Made by a program: the position numbers and the translations under genes | In this document: piece after piece, positions 1 to 12,238 of the stretch | Numbering within the stretch: the stretch's first letter is position 1 | How the letters are laid out: the number at the start of each line of letters is the position of its first letter | The notes under the pieces: generated by a model | Told to the model about the DNA's origin: nothing | Seen by the model: only the letters and a program-made list of their open reading frames with translations | The model's database searches: none | Source: Eudorina sp. 2006-703-Eu-15 | Lineage: Eukaryota; Chlorophyta; Chlorophyceae; Chlamydomonadales; Volvocaceae | Length of the DNA stretch: 64,000 nucleotides | Assembly: GCA_003117195.1 (NCBI GenBank) | Contig: BDSI01000005.1 | Span: 124,001-188,000 of the forward strand | Direction of reading: 5' to 3'

Positions 1-190
1 TGATGACGGGGTGGGTACCTGGTAGGATAGGCGCGGGGTGTGCTTCGCTGCACTTGTGGTGCATGTCCGGTGGGCCACGGCGGCGCGGATCCGTTTCTGC
101 AGTGATATGGTGAGGCAGGTGAGGAGGCTTAGGCGGTCACCGATGACACGTCGGGTCCACAGCAAGTTAGAAAAGAAACACAAATGTCAG
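1..190. repeat. dispersed repeat, copy A
   Basis: This stretch resembles 15395-15640. Shared blocks, in the same order, include GCACTTGTGG, TGTCCGGTG, TATGGTGAGG, CACCGATGAC and CCACAGCAA followed by an A-rich tail. The second copy has roughly 60 extra bases before the A-rich end. Identity by eye is about three quarters, so this is an old dispersed repeat rather than a recent duplication. The A-rich end is suggestive of a retroposed element, but no coding capacity or target-site duplication is visible. Confidence 0.5.
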
Positions 191-1267
191 CCAAAGTTCC
201 AACCTATGAAATGTAGTGTACTTCTTCCCCTGAAATGCAAATCCTTGGCCCTTGGAGGCGCGTGCCAGGCTGTCACACCCCCCACCGATGGGGGGCCCGC
301 AAGTGGGGGGGCCTTCTTTCAAGTTAATGCAGATCCAAACTCCTTGCCTTTACATTTTTTGTGCCCGCTGTGTCCGCGTTGAAGGCATTGAGCACGTTGA
401 GCTCAAGCCAGAGCGTAACCCGACCGGGGCCACTGACGCGAAACATTACTATATTTCTGCATCCTTACCGAGGTGCAGTAATATTACATGAATTTAAACT
501 TGCTAGTTAAACCATCTCTGGCGGAGCAAGAAACCGAAACCTGCTCTGACGAGCGACACGGGCAGAGTGTCAACTACCGCAAACGCATAATTTAGGACAA
601 CGTCTGTACAAATACCACCATCATTTCTGCGTAAACAACGCCTTCTTTGTATCGTTGCCTGTTGTAGCAGTTGGCGAGACCAGCCATACGTGAACAACGT
701 CGATATGTGGCGCACAAACCTGAACCCGAAGAACAATGCCTGAAATACATTCTATTTTAGGCCGTCATAATGTACAGTGCGGTGTTGCCCGTATTACTGC
801 ATCGGGTGCACCTACCCAGGTAGGTCACAAGCTCCGACGGTTTCTCGATGCCCTAGTCATAGAACAATACAATCTTATAACAGGTAATAAAGCTATGTTG
901 GCTGCAAGACGAGGTTTCATACATTGTTAGGTGCAGATAACTTCCCAGGTAATCTGGTCGTAAAAAGCGCAACTCAGCAAACTGCAAAACGTGTCGGAGG
1001 AAGAAAAGACACCAATTCGAAATTTTAACAACGGAACATTTCCTCATCATTTGACGCCAAGCAGAAGCAGCTCGCTGCCAGCGCAACTTGATTTTCACCA
1101 ACCGCTGACCTACCTCAGACGCAGGTGCTTGGCGCGTTGTAGTCGAGCGCACATTTCGACATGTAGCCAAAAATGCTCACGTTTTGGCAGAGGCAGATGG
1201 TTTACGCGTTTGCAGCTTGCAGCTGACGTGTATCCCCCTTTGCCTCCAAGTAGAAGCACATTGCGCT
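191..1267 (+). promoter_or_regulatory. 5' flank / promoter region of the cyclase gene
   Basis: About 1.1 kb that is clearly less GC-rich than the flanking coding DNA. Short open frames on both strands look like nothing known. It lies directly upstream of the first ATG of the large cyclase reading frame, so it should hold promoter and 5' UTR. An upstream coding exon cannot be excluded, because the open frame continues to about 1184 without an ATG. No definite TATA box or regulator site is assigned. Confidence 0.35.
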
Positions 1268-4200
1268 ATGGTTGAAAATATGTATCATAGCCTTCAATAC
1301 TTTGTCTCATGGCTGGTCTACGCTTCCAACTATGCGCCTTTGCGCCTGGTGCATCTCGTGGCTGTCGTGATACTGGCTGTTTTGGCATTGGGAATTTACT
1401 TGAAGGTGACAAATCGAGAATGCTTTTCGCAACAACTGGCCCGATGCGCAACGCGCTGGTCGTCCATTCATCGTGTTCCGAAGATATCTCTGGCCGCGTC
1501 CTTAGCGCTGGCCGCATCCTGCATCTTCGCCACCACCAAATCAACGTCGACTACGTTGGTGTATTTACAGAAGATAACAGCATCCATGGGTTTAAAAAAC
1601 TGGTTTTCATTTTTATCCGACACCTCAAAAAACTCTCCGCGGCTTGCGTCGCTCCTGCCTGCTCCTGACCAAATGGTGGTGGCGTGCATCGCACTGTTCG
1701 TGGGCTACCTCATCGGGCGGGCTCGCCGCGGTCCGCGCACCGCGCCGCAGCACGCTCCCCCGCTGCACCTCACGCTCCTCTCCCGCCTGCACGCGGCGCT
1801 GGAGCTGCTGCGCGACCTGCTGCCCGGGCACGTCGTGGACGAGCTGCTTAACGACACGGAGCTTTCCCAGCAACAGCTGCTACTGCTTCAGCAGCAGCAG
1901 CAGCAGCAGCGGCAACAGGCCTTCGCGGACGCCCTCAGTTTCGCGGCGACCTCCGATGGCGGCGCCACCTGCGTCTCCGCCGGCTACCGAACAGACTCCG
2001 GCTTCCTAGCCCCGTCGTCGCCCATCCGCCATGACTCCCCCTACACCGAGCCGCTAGCCGTTGGCACCAGCGGCAACGGTTACTGGCCGCCCGCCGCCGC
2101 CGCCGCCGCCGCCGCCGGGGCCGGGGCAGAGGCCGGGGCGGGGTCCACCTTTGCCGCAACCGGAATACCCCACCTGCTTCATCTTCATAATGGACGGAAG
2201 TGGGGCAGGTTGGATGTCGATCCAGACGCGCAGCAATGCCACTCGCCGACAATTGCGTACGATTGTCGCTTGTCGTACTGTATCGAATCCACTTGGGCCG
2301 CGGCGGCGCAGCGCGGCGCCGGCGGCGCCCGCGGCGCCGGCGGCGCCCGGCCGAGCGCCGAGGCGGATGCGGCGACCACGGCGGCGGCGCGGCGGCGGTC
2401 CTTCTCGGCCAGCTGTCTCATCCGCGGGGGGCCACAGCCGCAGGCCGGCCCCGCGTACGGCCGCACCAGCTACCCCACGAATGCGTTGTACGGGGCAGGC
2501 GCCGGAGGCGACGCTGGTGGCGACGGTGACGTCGCGGGTACGGCAGCGGCCGTGCGCGCCTGGTTGTCCACCACTGGCCGTGGCAGCGCAGGACACGACG
2601 ACGTAAGGCCTAACAACGACACAGCGACGTACGACTGGACGCCAGGGGAGGCAGCGAATGATCAAGCGGCCGCGCCGCCTTCGCCGCAGCCGCCGCCGCC
2701 GCAGGAGCCGCTGCCGGCCGCTTCGGAGGCGGGCCCAGGCACGCCGCCCGGGGCAGCGCCTCAGGCGACGCCTTCCTTTCCGTCGGACTTGTCGCTGGGT
2801 GACAACAGCGTGCTACTGCCGGCGCTGAGCGGGAAGGATCCACGGGGCGGCAACGGGCGGTGCGGCTGCGGCTGTGGCGGCGGCGGCTGTGGCGGCTGTG
2901 GCGGCGGCTGTGGCGGCGGCGGCGGCGGCCGTGGCGATGGTTTGGGCCGGTGCAGCCGCTGCGACGCCGTCTGGGTGCCGTCTGGGGAGGACAACGCGAC
3001 GGAGTGCGCTGACGGCGGCGGCCGCGGCGCCGCTGCCGCCGACGCGGTGGCGGCCCCGGTGGCTTCTCCGGCGGAGGCGGCTGGCGGCGCCGCCGAGGGG
3101 TCGGACTGCGAGGGCACTGCGGAAGTGAGCCTGGGCTGCTGCGACAACGACGACGATCCCGCCGCGCTGTGTGTGCCGCCCGGGGGGCTGGTGGGGGCCC
3201 AGAAGCTGCGGTCCTGCATCTCGATGCCGCCGACCTTGCTGACCCCGGCTGCTGCGGAGCCACCCATGCGCGGCGAGGTGGGAGAAGAGCAGGGGCAGGG
3301 GCAGGGGCAGGGGCAGGGGCGGGTGCAGGGCGAGGGCGGCTATCTGCGGCCCTGGCCAGCGGGGGGCCCTATCCGGTCGGTGACGGCGGGGGCGGACCAG
3401 CTGGCGCCCTTCACTCTGGCGCTGCGGGGGTCAGTGGTACGACAGGAGGGGACGGCGCGGCTGCTGCTGGGGGAGGAGCAGGAGGAGGAGGAGCAGCCAC
3501 CACCGCAGCAGCCACCACCGCAACAGGATCCGCTGCAGTCTGTGAGGACCATGGGGTTGGTTCCGGAGCGCAAGGAGGCGACGACGCCGGCGAACGCTAC
3601 ACCGACCCGCGGGTCGGCGGCGGCGCCGCCGCCGCCGCCCGAGGCCGCAGCGGCGGACACGGACCCGAAGGCGCGACTGGAGGCGCAGACGACCGCGGCA
3701 GGAGGAGCAGCCCCACAGCTACTACCACAGCAGCAGCAGGATCAGGGTGGGGAAGAGGGAGCAGCGGCGTTGGCCCGCGCGGCTGGGGTGCAGGTCACCC
3801 TTGCCATGGCGAAGAACTCGACGGAGCCGAACTCGACTTGGTTCGGGCCCGTCTCGTGGCGGTGCCGGGGCGACGGCCCCGGCTGTGAACCCGCCGAGGA
3901 TGTCGACGGGCACTGGGCCTGGGGCCCCGCCGCCAAATCCGCCGTCGCCTCTTCACCGTCACCATCTCGCGGCGCCGATTCGGGTACTGCTGCCACTGAG
4001 AGCGGCACCGGTCGTGAGGGCGGTGATGGCGGCGGCGGCGGCGGTGGTTCCGGAGCGCCGCCGGGACCCTCGGCGGTAGAGGCGGTAGAGGCTTTGATGG
4101 ATGGGGTCCTGTTGGAATCGCCGTTTGTACGTCGGAGTGAGGCGGATAAGCAGGATCTGGATCTGGATCTGGACCGTGAAGTGGAAGGGGTGCAAGAGGG

Positions 4201-7200
4201 CATCGCGTTGCGCGCACGAGATGTGTGTCACCACTTGCTCGGCGGGGTCAGGGTGGGTGGCGGGGACGTGTCGGAGGGGGAGGGGGAGGCGGTGGAAGAG
4301 GAGAGGGTGGCGCGTCCGCCTGGGGAGGTGAGAGGTCGGCGGTGCGAAGCCGCGGCGATTGTCAGCGGTGACAGGGGAATGCGTCCGGACGCACCCCCGG
4401 GCGCCGACGGGAGCGACCCGTGGGTCAGTGACGGCCGTGCGCCGCAGCCATCCGGCGCCTCGCAGCGGTATGTGATGGCGTCCTCGGAGCCGGTCATTAA
4501 CCGCCGTGACGTCATTCCAACTCGGCAAGGCGAGACCGGCGGTGAGCAGCCGGAGGGAGATGCCGACGTGGTGTCGGTGCCCCCCCGGGAGCGATGGTCG
4601 CCGCCGCCACAGCAGTACGGCCATCCGCCGCTGCTGGACCCCGCGGCGGGGGCGCCGTGCCCGACCGCGATACCCTCCTGGGAGTCGCTGATGGCGCGCG
4701 CGGCGGCGGCGGCGGCGGCGGCGCCGCCGCCGCCGCCGCCGCGGTCGCGGTCGTCGCCGCGTCCGTACACTCGGACGAGAGCCGCGACGAGCCCGGCGGT
4801 GCCGGGCGGCGAGTCGGCGGGAATGGCGGGCGCCGCCACCGTGGCCGCATCGCTCGCGGTGTTCAGCCGCCAGGACTCCTGGACGGGTAGCGGCGGCGGC
4901 GGCGGGACCGGCAGTGGAACTTGGAGCATGGGCGCCGGCAGCGGCAGCGCTGCGGGCGGCGGCGGCGGCGGCAGCGGCGGCGTGGGTGGCGGCGGCGGCA
5001 GCGGCCTCATGCCGACGCTGTCGGGCATGCTGACGGTGCCGCCGGTGGTGACGCTCTGCAGGGCCGGCGCCGCCAGCGGCAGCACCTCCCGCAGTTGCTA
5101 CAGCTGCTACAGTTGGGATGACGAGAATGAGGGCGGCGTCACCGGCGCCGGTTTGGAGACCGGACAAGTGCCGTTGGCGCGGCCGGGTGCGTGGGAGGTG
5201 CCGCCGCCGCCGCCGCCGTCGCGGCAGTTGCAATCACACCCGCAGTTGCAGTCACAGTTGCAGGTGCAGCTGCAGCTACAGCCGCCGGAAAGCGAGCCGC
5301 ATCCGCTCTCGCCGCCGCTGCTACAGCCTCGGATCTTGGAATCACGCGGGGGCTCAGGGGACAGGTCTCCTCAGGGTTGGGGCCTGCTGTACAGAACGGT
5401 CCGTCAGCCCTCGCCGCCGGACTCGGCCCCGGCATCACCGCCGCAGGGAGGCGACGGCAGCAGCCGCAGCAGCAACACCACCCCCATCCCCACACGCGCA
5501 CGGGTGCAACCCCAGGCCGCGCCGGCGCCGTACGACATGTCTGTCGTACAGGGGCTCGAGATGGATTCGGGTTGCAGTGAGCTGCGGGCGCCACCGGCTG
5601 CGGCAGTCACCGTCCGCGACTGTGGCATGGCGGCGGCGGCCGCGGACGGTACGGCACGTCGTGATGTGTGGGTCGATGCCGCGGACAGCGATGGTGGGCG
5701 CCTGATGAGAATACCAGCGGATGTAGCAGCAGCAGCAGCCGCAGCATGTAGCCAGGATGCTACTGCCCTTTTTGTCGGTAGCATCAGCATCGCGGCTAAC
5801 GCCTCCACCTACGCCGACGCGCTGGAGTCCGTTTCATCGAGAGTCAGCGACGGCAGCTCCTCCGACGGAACATCGAACAGCTCCACTGCCTCCGAAACCG
5901 TCGTACGACCGACCGCCGGCGCCGGCATCGACGCGATGTGGCGGACACACGCCCCCGTCCCTGGCGGCGCCGCTGCAGTCGTGGCAGCGTGCCCTCGGGG
6001 CCGCGGCTGCGGCGGCTGCGGCGGCGGTGGCTGCGGCGGTGGCTGCGGCTGCGGCTGCGGCTGCGGCGGCGGCGGCGGCGGCCCCACAGTCGCATCGATT
6101 GTCGACGCCATCGCCGCCGCCGCCGCAAAGCCAGTCGGCATCCCGGTTGCAGTGACCTGTGGCGCCGCCGCTGACGCCGCCGTTCCTTCTGCCGCGGTCG
6201 TTCCTTCCGCCGCCGTCGTTCCTTCTGCCGCCGTCGTTCCTTCCGCCGCCGTCGTTCCTTCCGTCGCCGTCGTTCCTTCCGCCGCGGCCGCCGCCGCCGC
6301 CGCCGCCGCTGGTTTGCCGGATGAACGACCTGACGAGGTTCAGGTGGAGGGCAAGGGCTTCCGCTTCCGTCTACGCAAGGTCAAGACGTCCATTGCTGAG
6401 CTGTTCACACTCGGAGGAGGAGGCGGCGGCAGCGGCCGCAGCGGTGACGACAGGTGCAGCGGCGGCGGCGCCAGAGGCGGTTTCGTGGACGGTCTGGGCC
6501 GACAGAGCAGCAGCACCAAGGCAGAGCTAACGGCCAACGTCCAGTACGGCAAGTCGCAGTCGAAGGGCAGGGACGAGCATGACAAAAATGGTCCCCCAAG
6601 CGCGGCGGCGCTGCTGCGCGCAGCCGGCTGCGTTGCCGGCGGCGTCGTCGGGAGCATCCTGTACGGGACGTCGCCGATGGCGCCTATACCTCCGCCTCCG
6701 CCTCCGCCGTCGCAGCACCTGGCGCCGCAGCACCTGGCGCCGCAGCACCTGGCGCCGCAGCTTGCCGCGACGGCGGCTGCCCACCTTCGTCACCCCTACC
6801 CCCACCCCCATCACCTCCATCACCCTCACCCCCAGCAGTCGCCCCTCAGCCTTCCCTCCCCCCTCGGCTCTCATTCCTCCTTGTGCTGCTGCGACGGCTA
6901 CGAGCCTGGGATGTACGACGACGACTGCATGCCTGCCCTGGAGCTGCGAAGGTCGTCGTCGACAATGGCGGCGGCGGCGGCGGAAGGCGCGCCTGCCTGT
7001 GCGCGGCCCGGCGCCCCACAGCACCGCCTGTCCCACTCGCGTTCCAACTCCTACTCCCACTCCCTCCCCCACCCGCACGGAGTCCATCATGCGTCGGCGA
7101 TCTCACTAATGTACGGCGTGTACGACAGTGCCCAAGGCGTGGACGCCGTCGCGGCGGCGGCGTCTCTGTCACCGCCGCCGCGCCCCCTCCCCTTCCGGGG

Positions 7201-7725
7201 TCACAGCGGCCATGGCGGCGCGGCGGCCGGAGGCGCGGGGTGGGGCCCTTCGGCGGCGGCGGCGGCGCCGCCGCCGCCGCCCGGCGTGCCGCCGCTGCAA
7301 GGATGGACCTTCGCACCCGATCCCGCCACGGCGGCGGCCCCGCGGCTGTCCTCCCCTGGAGGCCGCTCCTCCTCGCCCCTGCCCCTCCTCGGCTCCTCCG
7401 GCCCCTCCACCTCCTCCGCCCGGGATCCAACCCCTCCCCCCGGGCCCTACGTCACCGCCCTACATCCCCCACCAGCCCCCAGGGGGCTGGAGCCGTACCT
7501 GCAGCAGTATCAGCAACCGTCACCAGTACGACACACAGCGCCGTACGGGTACGGCCCGTACGGCACGGGCCGATCGCTGCTGCTCCGAAACTCCCTCAAT
7601 GCCATGGACGGCATTTCAGAGCCGCAGGACCCCGCCGCCTTCCCTCAATTGCAGTCCTTGCTGTTTCGGAAACGACCCTCGGAAGCCTCCACGGCCTCGG
7701 CCTCAGTGACCGAATCGGCAACCGC

Positions 7726-7756
<31 letters not shown>

Positions 7757-10700
7757 GCGGGCGGGGCGATGGCGCCGCCGCCGCCGCCGATCACGAGGCA
7801 CGGCAGCGGGATCAGCTTCGTCGACGGCCACGCCAGCGGCGCGCCGTTGGCGGCTTCTCTGCCGGCGACGTTGTCGTACGGCAACCTGATGACGCTGGCG
7901 TCGGGGTCCGCAGCCCCGGGTCGGCCGCAGGGCGGCGGAGGCGGCGGAGGCGGCGGAGGCGGGCCGCGGATGTCGCTGACGTCCACGGGCGAAGGGCTGG
8001 CCGGGCCGTCGACTCTGCCCCGCTCTCGAAGGTAGGTGGCGGGGGGACTGTTGTGTGGAGTGGCAGTGGATCCACATGTCATACACGCCGTACATGCCGT
8101 ACAGAACGGGAGTACATGACAGCAGAGAGACGAGTGTGAGAGAGAGAGAGAGAGAGAGCGCGTAAAAAGATAACTGAGCCACACTGAGAGTGTGTGTGTG
8201 TGGTTCAACCCGTGGGCAGGATTCATCGGGCCTCCACTGGATTCATGTACGGCACTGGATCCGATGCGGGCACCCCCACCGTCGGCGGGGGTGCCAGCGG
8301 CGGCGGCGGCCAGATGAGCGTCCCGGGTGGTGCCGTACTGGCGGGCCACAGCGGCAACAGCATTTACAGCGGCGGCGGCGGCGGCGGCGGCCTCCTGGGG
8401 GCCGGCTGCGGCTCCCTGGGTCGAGATCTGCCGTACGCGGAGTGGCACCCAAACGTCAGCGTCCTCTTCGCCGACATCTGCGGCTTCACGCAGATCAGCA
8501 ATCGGGTGGGTGGGTGGCGTGATTGGGCGGGTGGCGGATGGGGTGGGCGAGGTCGGAACCCGCGTCTCCCCCCGCTGCGCTCCCACCAGCGCCGTACATG
8601 GCACACATACTCTCTCTCACACACACACACACACATACGGGGCTTGCCTGCCATATTTGTCTTTAGTATTGTCAATGGTAAGTAAATCGCAGGTTTTGGT
8701 AAGTATCCTGACCTGGGCGGTTATGGGTGTGGCTTCTTGTTAAACACACATACGGGGCATACGTCTTTACCTCTCCATACGAAACCAATGGACAAGGCGC
8801 CCACTGACCTCCTCCGGGAAGGCGCGCAGCTGGCACAGCTCCGCCCTCCCTCCGCGCCCCTCCGCTGAAGCCATCCTCGCCCACCTACCCCTCCCGGTAG
8901 CCCCCCTCGCCTTGCTCACCCCTCGCCCCGTCAACCCTTTCCCTCCCTCGGGTTGTACGAAGACATATGCCCACCACCCTATACCCCTACCCCTACCCCT
9001 ACCCCTACCCCTACCTCGACAGGTTCCCGCGGTGGCAGTGATGGAGATGCTGAACGCGCTCTACTCTCGGCTCGACGCGCTGTGCGCCTCCTGGCAGCAC
9101 CTGCACCCCCCGACCCACGGGTCGCTGCAGCCCGCGGCCGCGCCCGGGCCGTCCCTGGCCCCGGCCGGCTCCGCGTCCTCCGTCGCCTCCTCCTCCTCCC
9201 CGCCCCCGCCCGTGTACAAGGTCCAGATCATCGGCGACGCCTACATGGTGGCCACGGGACTGTTGGCGGACGACCCCGCGCATGCGGCCACCGCCTGCCT
9301 CTTCGCGCTGGCGTGTTTGAGGGAGGCGGCGCAGGTGGGCAGGGGGGGCGGGGAACTGGGGGGAACTGGGGGGAACTGGGGGGCGAAAGGGAGGAGACTC
9401 CAGACGTGGTGGAGCGTAGGGCGATGTAAGAATGCGAATGCATGTTTGAGTTTAGTAGGTAGATGTGTGAGAGGGTGGGGTGGAAGTCGGGGTCTGTTGA
9501 GACAGCGGGGGTTCCGAACCCTCGGGGTTGGGGGAGGGGGGCGGGAGGAGGGAGGAGGGGTGGGTAAGGTGTGGGCGGAGGGAGGGATGGAGTGAAGGGC
9601 TCCGTGAGAGGCGCGCCGTCCCCAGGGTCCGCGGCACTGACCCGCGGGTCGGCGGCACTGACCCGGGGGTTGGCGACACTGACCCGCGGGTCGGCGGTGG
9701 TGGCTCTCGCTGATTTCCGGGACCCCTTCGAGGTAGCCGTCTTGCTGTCCAACACCCTCCCCCGCCTCGCTCCCTCCCCTGCCGCCCTGCCTCCCCCTCC
9801 CCCCCCCCTCGCGTTCTCCCGCTCCCCACCTCCCCTCCTCCGCGCACCTCCCCACCTCCCCAGGTGCTAGACCCCTGTGACGGCCGACCTCTGCGGCTGC
9901 GTGTGGGCATCCACAGCGGCCCCGTCGTCAGCGGCGTGGTGGGCCGCATGCGGCGGCAGTACTCGGTCTTCGGAGACACCGTGGTGGGTGCCGTACAATA
10001 TCGTACCGTCGTGTCACCTTGCCGTCAGCACGTCGTATGGGCAGCAGCAGCATGCAGTGTCGTGCGACATGCCGTACCGTACCGTTCCGCTCTGCCTGTG
10101 ATGGACGGAAGGGGTGTTGCTTTTCGGCGAGGGCGCGAGCGACCCGTGGGTCAACACATCAGACACATCCCGCCACTGATGTCGTTTCCAGCCACCCTGA
10201 GCCGCAACCCCGCTGCCTTGAGCGCACAAGTCGCTGGATCCCGCGCTCGTCCGGTACCCGGATCCGTACTGCTGTACGTCTCCTGATCTGCACTGATGTA
10301 CCCCCCACTCCCTTCGACGTGCTTCGCCCAAGCCCCTGCCCTGCCCTGCTCTGCCATTAGCCTGGCCTGCCCACCCCGGCCCCTCGCCCCGGCCCCTCAG
10401 AACGTGGCCTCCCGAATGGAAAGCACGGGGTCCCCGGGGGCGATCCACGTCAGCGAGGAGACGCAGCGGCTGGCGGCGCCGTACATGCCGCCCGGCGCTG
10501 TGGTGTGGCGGCGGCGGGAGGCGGTGGAGGTCAAGGGCAAGGGCCAGATGAACACGTTCTGGATGGAGCCGTACCTGCCGCCGTACATGCCGCCGACGCT
10601 GCCGCCGGCAATGCCGTACTCAGCTGCGGGGCCGGTGTCGCCGGGGCCATCCTCCGCGGCTGTGGCCGCATCCGCGCCGGGGCCTCGCGGTGTCTGGGCT

Positions 10701-10805
10701 TACGACGATGTGTCATTCCGTCAGCAGCCGCAGGCGCCATCCTACGAGACGGCTCCGACATCGACGGCGGCGGCGGTGTCGACGTCGCCGCCGCCGCCGC
10801 CACTG

Positions 10806-10837
<32 letters not shown>

Positions 10838-11105
10838 GGCAGCGGTGGTGGCCGCGCCGGCGGCACCGCCGCGGAAGCAATCCGCGACGGCCCCGCAGGC
10901 GATGCCGTACAGGACGCGGCTGGCGGTGGACGCGCAGGACGAGCAGTTGGACGAGCAGCGGCGGGCTGTGTCGATGCCCCTTCCGGTGCCGCTCATGGGT
11001 TCGGATCCAGTCCCGGTGCTGGACACCTTCGGAGATGGCCCGGAGGAGGATCTGGCGGCGGCGTCACCGCCGCCGTCGCCGCCGCCGTTGCGGACGTCGC
11101 AGTAA
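1268..11105 (+). CDS. membrane-anchored class III adenylyl/guanylyl cyclase
   Basis: Predicted to make cAMP or cGMP at a membrane. Exons by GT-AG with matching phases: 1268-8031, 8220-8505, 9023-9334, 9864-9983, 10401-11105; about 2,728 residues. Hydrophobic helices lie near residues 27-46, 72-88 and 134-150. A cyclase-linker-like motif [10 protein letters not shown] (~184) follows, then roughly 2,100 residues of Ala/Gly/Pro/Gln-rich sequence, then the catalytic domain (~2328-2545): FADICGF and IIGDAYMV carry the two metal-binding Asp, [15 protein letters not shown] the core, and NVASRMES the transition-state Asn and Arg. The base-recognition positions read Gln (KVQIIGD) and Ser (QYSVFGD), neither the Lys/Asp of adenylyl nor the Glu/Cys of guanylyl cyclases, so the product is unresolved. 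About 45 extra Pro/Ser-rich residues sit inside the domain. ATG 1268 is the first in frame; an earlier exon is possible. Confidence 0.85.
6178..6285 (+). repeat. 18-bp coding minisatellite (VVPSAA repeats) in the cyclase gene
   Basis: Tandem 18-bp units (GTCGTTCCTTCYGCCGCN type) encode repeated Val-Val-Pro-Ser-Ala-Ala in the long insertion of the cyclase. A 15-bp coding repeat (APQHL, three units) lies at 6714-6765, and Gly/Ala/His-Pro tracts surround both. The reading frame stays open because unit lengths are multiples of three. Confidence 0.8.
8506..9022 (+). other. cyclase intron 2 with a dispersed-repeat copy
   Basis: The intron holds a CA microsatellite (~8618-8637) followed at 8692-8752 by GGTAAGTATCCTG...TTAAACACACAT. 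This is the plus-strand member of the dispersed family also seen at 46021, 49009, 56028 and 59195. It then runs into CCCTAC repeats before the acceptor. Confidence 0.55.
8983..9015 (+). repeat. hexamer CCCTAC repeat before cyclase exon 3
   Basis: About five tandem units of a CCCTAC-type hexamer lie directly upstream of the acceptor at 9022, and so act as the pyrimidine-rich tract of that intron. The unit differs from the telomeric octamer. Confidence 0.8.
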
Positions 11106-12233
11106 CCTCCCGCCCCCCCTGCCCCTCCCTCCCCTCCCGGCGGCGGCGGCGGCGGCGGCGGCGCACCCCCTGTTGACTGCGGTGTTAGGGCCGTCGAGGG
11201 GGTTCGTGGAAGAATGCATCCTGGATGACCAAAGTGTGGTTCTTTCATCGTACGACATTCATGCACGCGTGTGGGTTGGTGTGTGTTTGTGTGGGTTTTG
11301 AGTATGTGTATGACGTGGCGCCGCGAGGCGTCGCGCTCCACCCACCCAGCCAGGGGAGCCGCGGCAGCGGCAGCGGCAACGGCAACGGCAGCCCGCAACG
11401 CCTTCCATCACCCTCAGCCACAATGGTTCACATTGCCGTCACCGTTGCCGTCATCACCCTAGTGTTGTGGTTTGTTCCATGATGGTTGATAAAACTTCCT
11501 AATGATGTTATAATAAAAGATATACGATGATATCAAACGACCTCTGATCATTCGTTGCGAGGTGTGTCGTGCTGTGGTGCGGTCGGGGGGGCTTCGGGGA
11601 CGGGGGGGCCCGTGCCAAACTGATGCGGATAAGAGATCGGGACTGTGCGGAGGTCCGGCGGCGCATCCGGGACCCTTGGGATACCTCAGGGGCGGGGAAG
11701 GGAGGGCAGGGAAGGGGCAGGGCGGCCGCCGCGCGGCGCGAACTCCCTCAGCTCCCCCCTCCCCCAACCCCCACTCCGCACCCGCACCCTCACCCGTACA
11801 TGCCTCCTCGCGGACGACCAGTCCGAGCCCCGGCGCCAGTCGCCTCTCGCCAGTCTGAGCCCGTTGAGGCCACATTAGGTATTCATCGCCATTGTCGTCG
11901 CCATCGTCGTCGCCATCAGACACCCCAATCGCGATCCGCATGTACGGATGCGCGCCCGACGTACATTCCCGTACCCGTACCGTACACGGGCAGCATCAGC
12001 GCTACGAGCCGGACTCGCTCGGTGCGTCGTCAAGTGTTCATATCTGTCGGCTCTGTGGGTCGCAAGTCTGTTTTCATATCTCAGCAAGTTGTATCTGCCG
12101 GGTTATACCTGCTGAGCCTATCTGCTGAGCCTGGTTTGTTGTATCTGCACCGGTTGTATCTGCTGGGTTGCGGTATGCGCTGGGTCACATCTCTATGCTT
12201 TGGTTTCTTGCTGTTGTTCTGGCGGGTGCGACA

Positions 12234-12238
12234 TGTAA
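12234..12238 (+). terminator. candidate TGTAA poly(A) signal of the cyclase gene
   Basis: TGTAA, the usual polyadenylation motif in volvocine algae, is the first copy I find after the cyclase stop at 11103-11105. It implies a 3' UTR of about 1.1 kb, which is long, so an unrecognised variant signal closer to the stop is possible. Confidence 0.4.
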
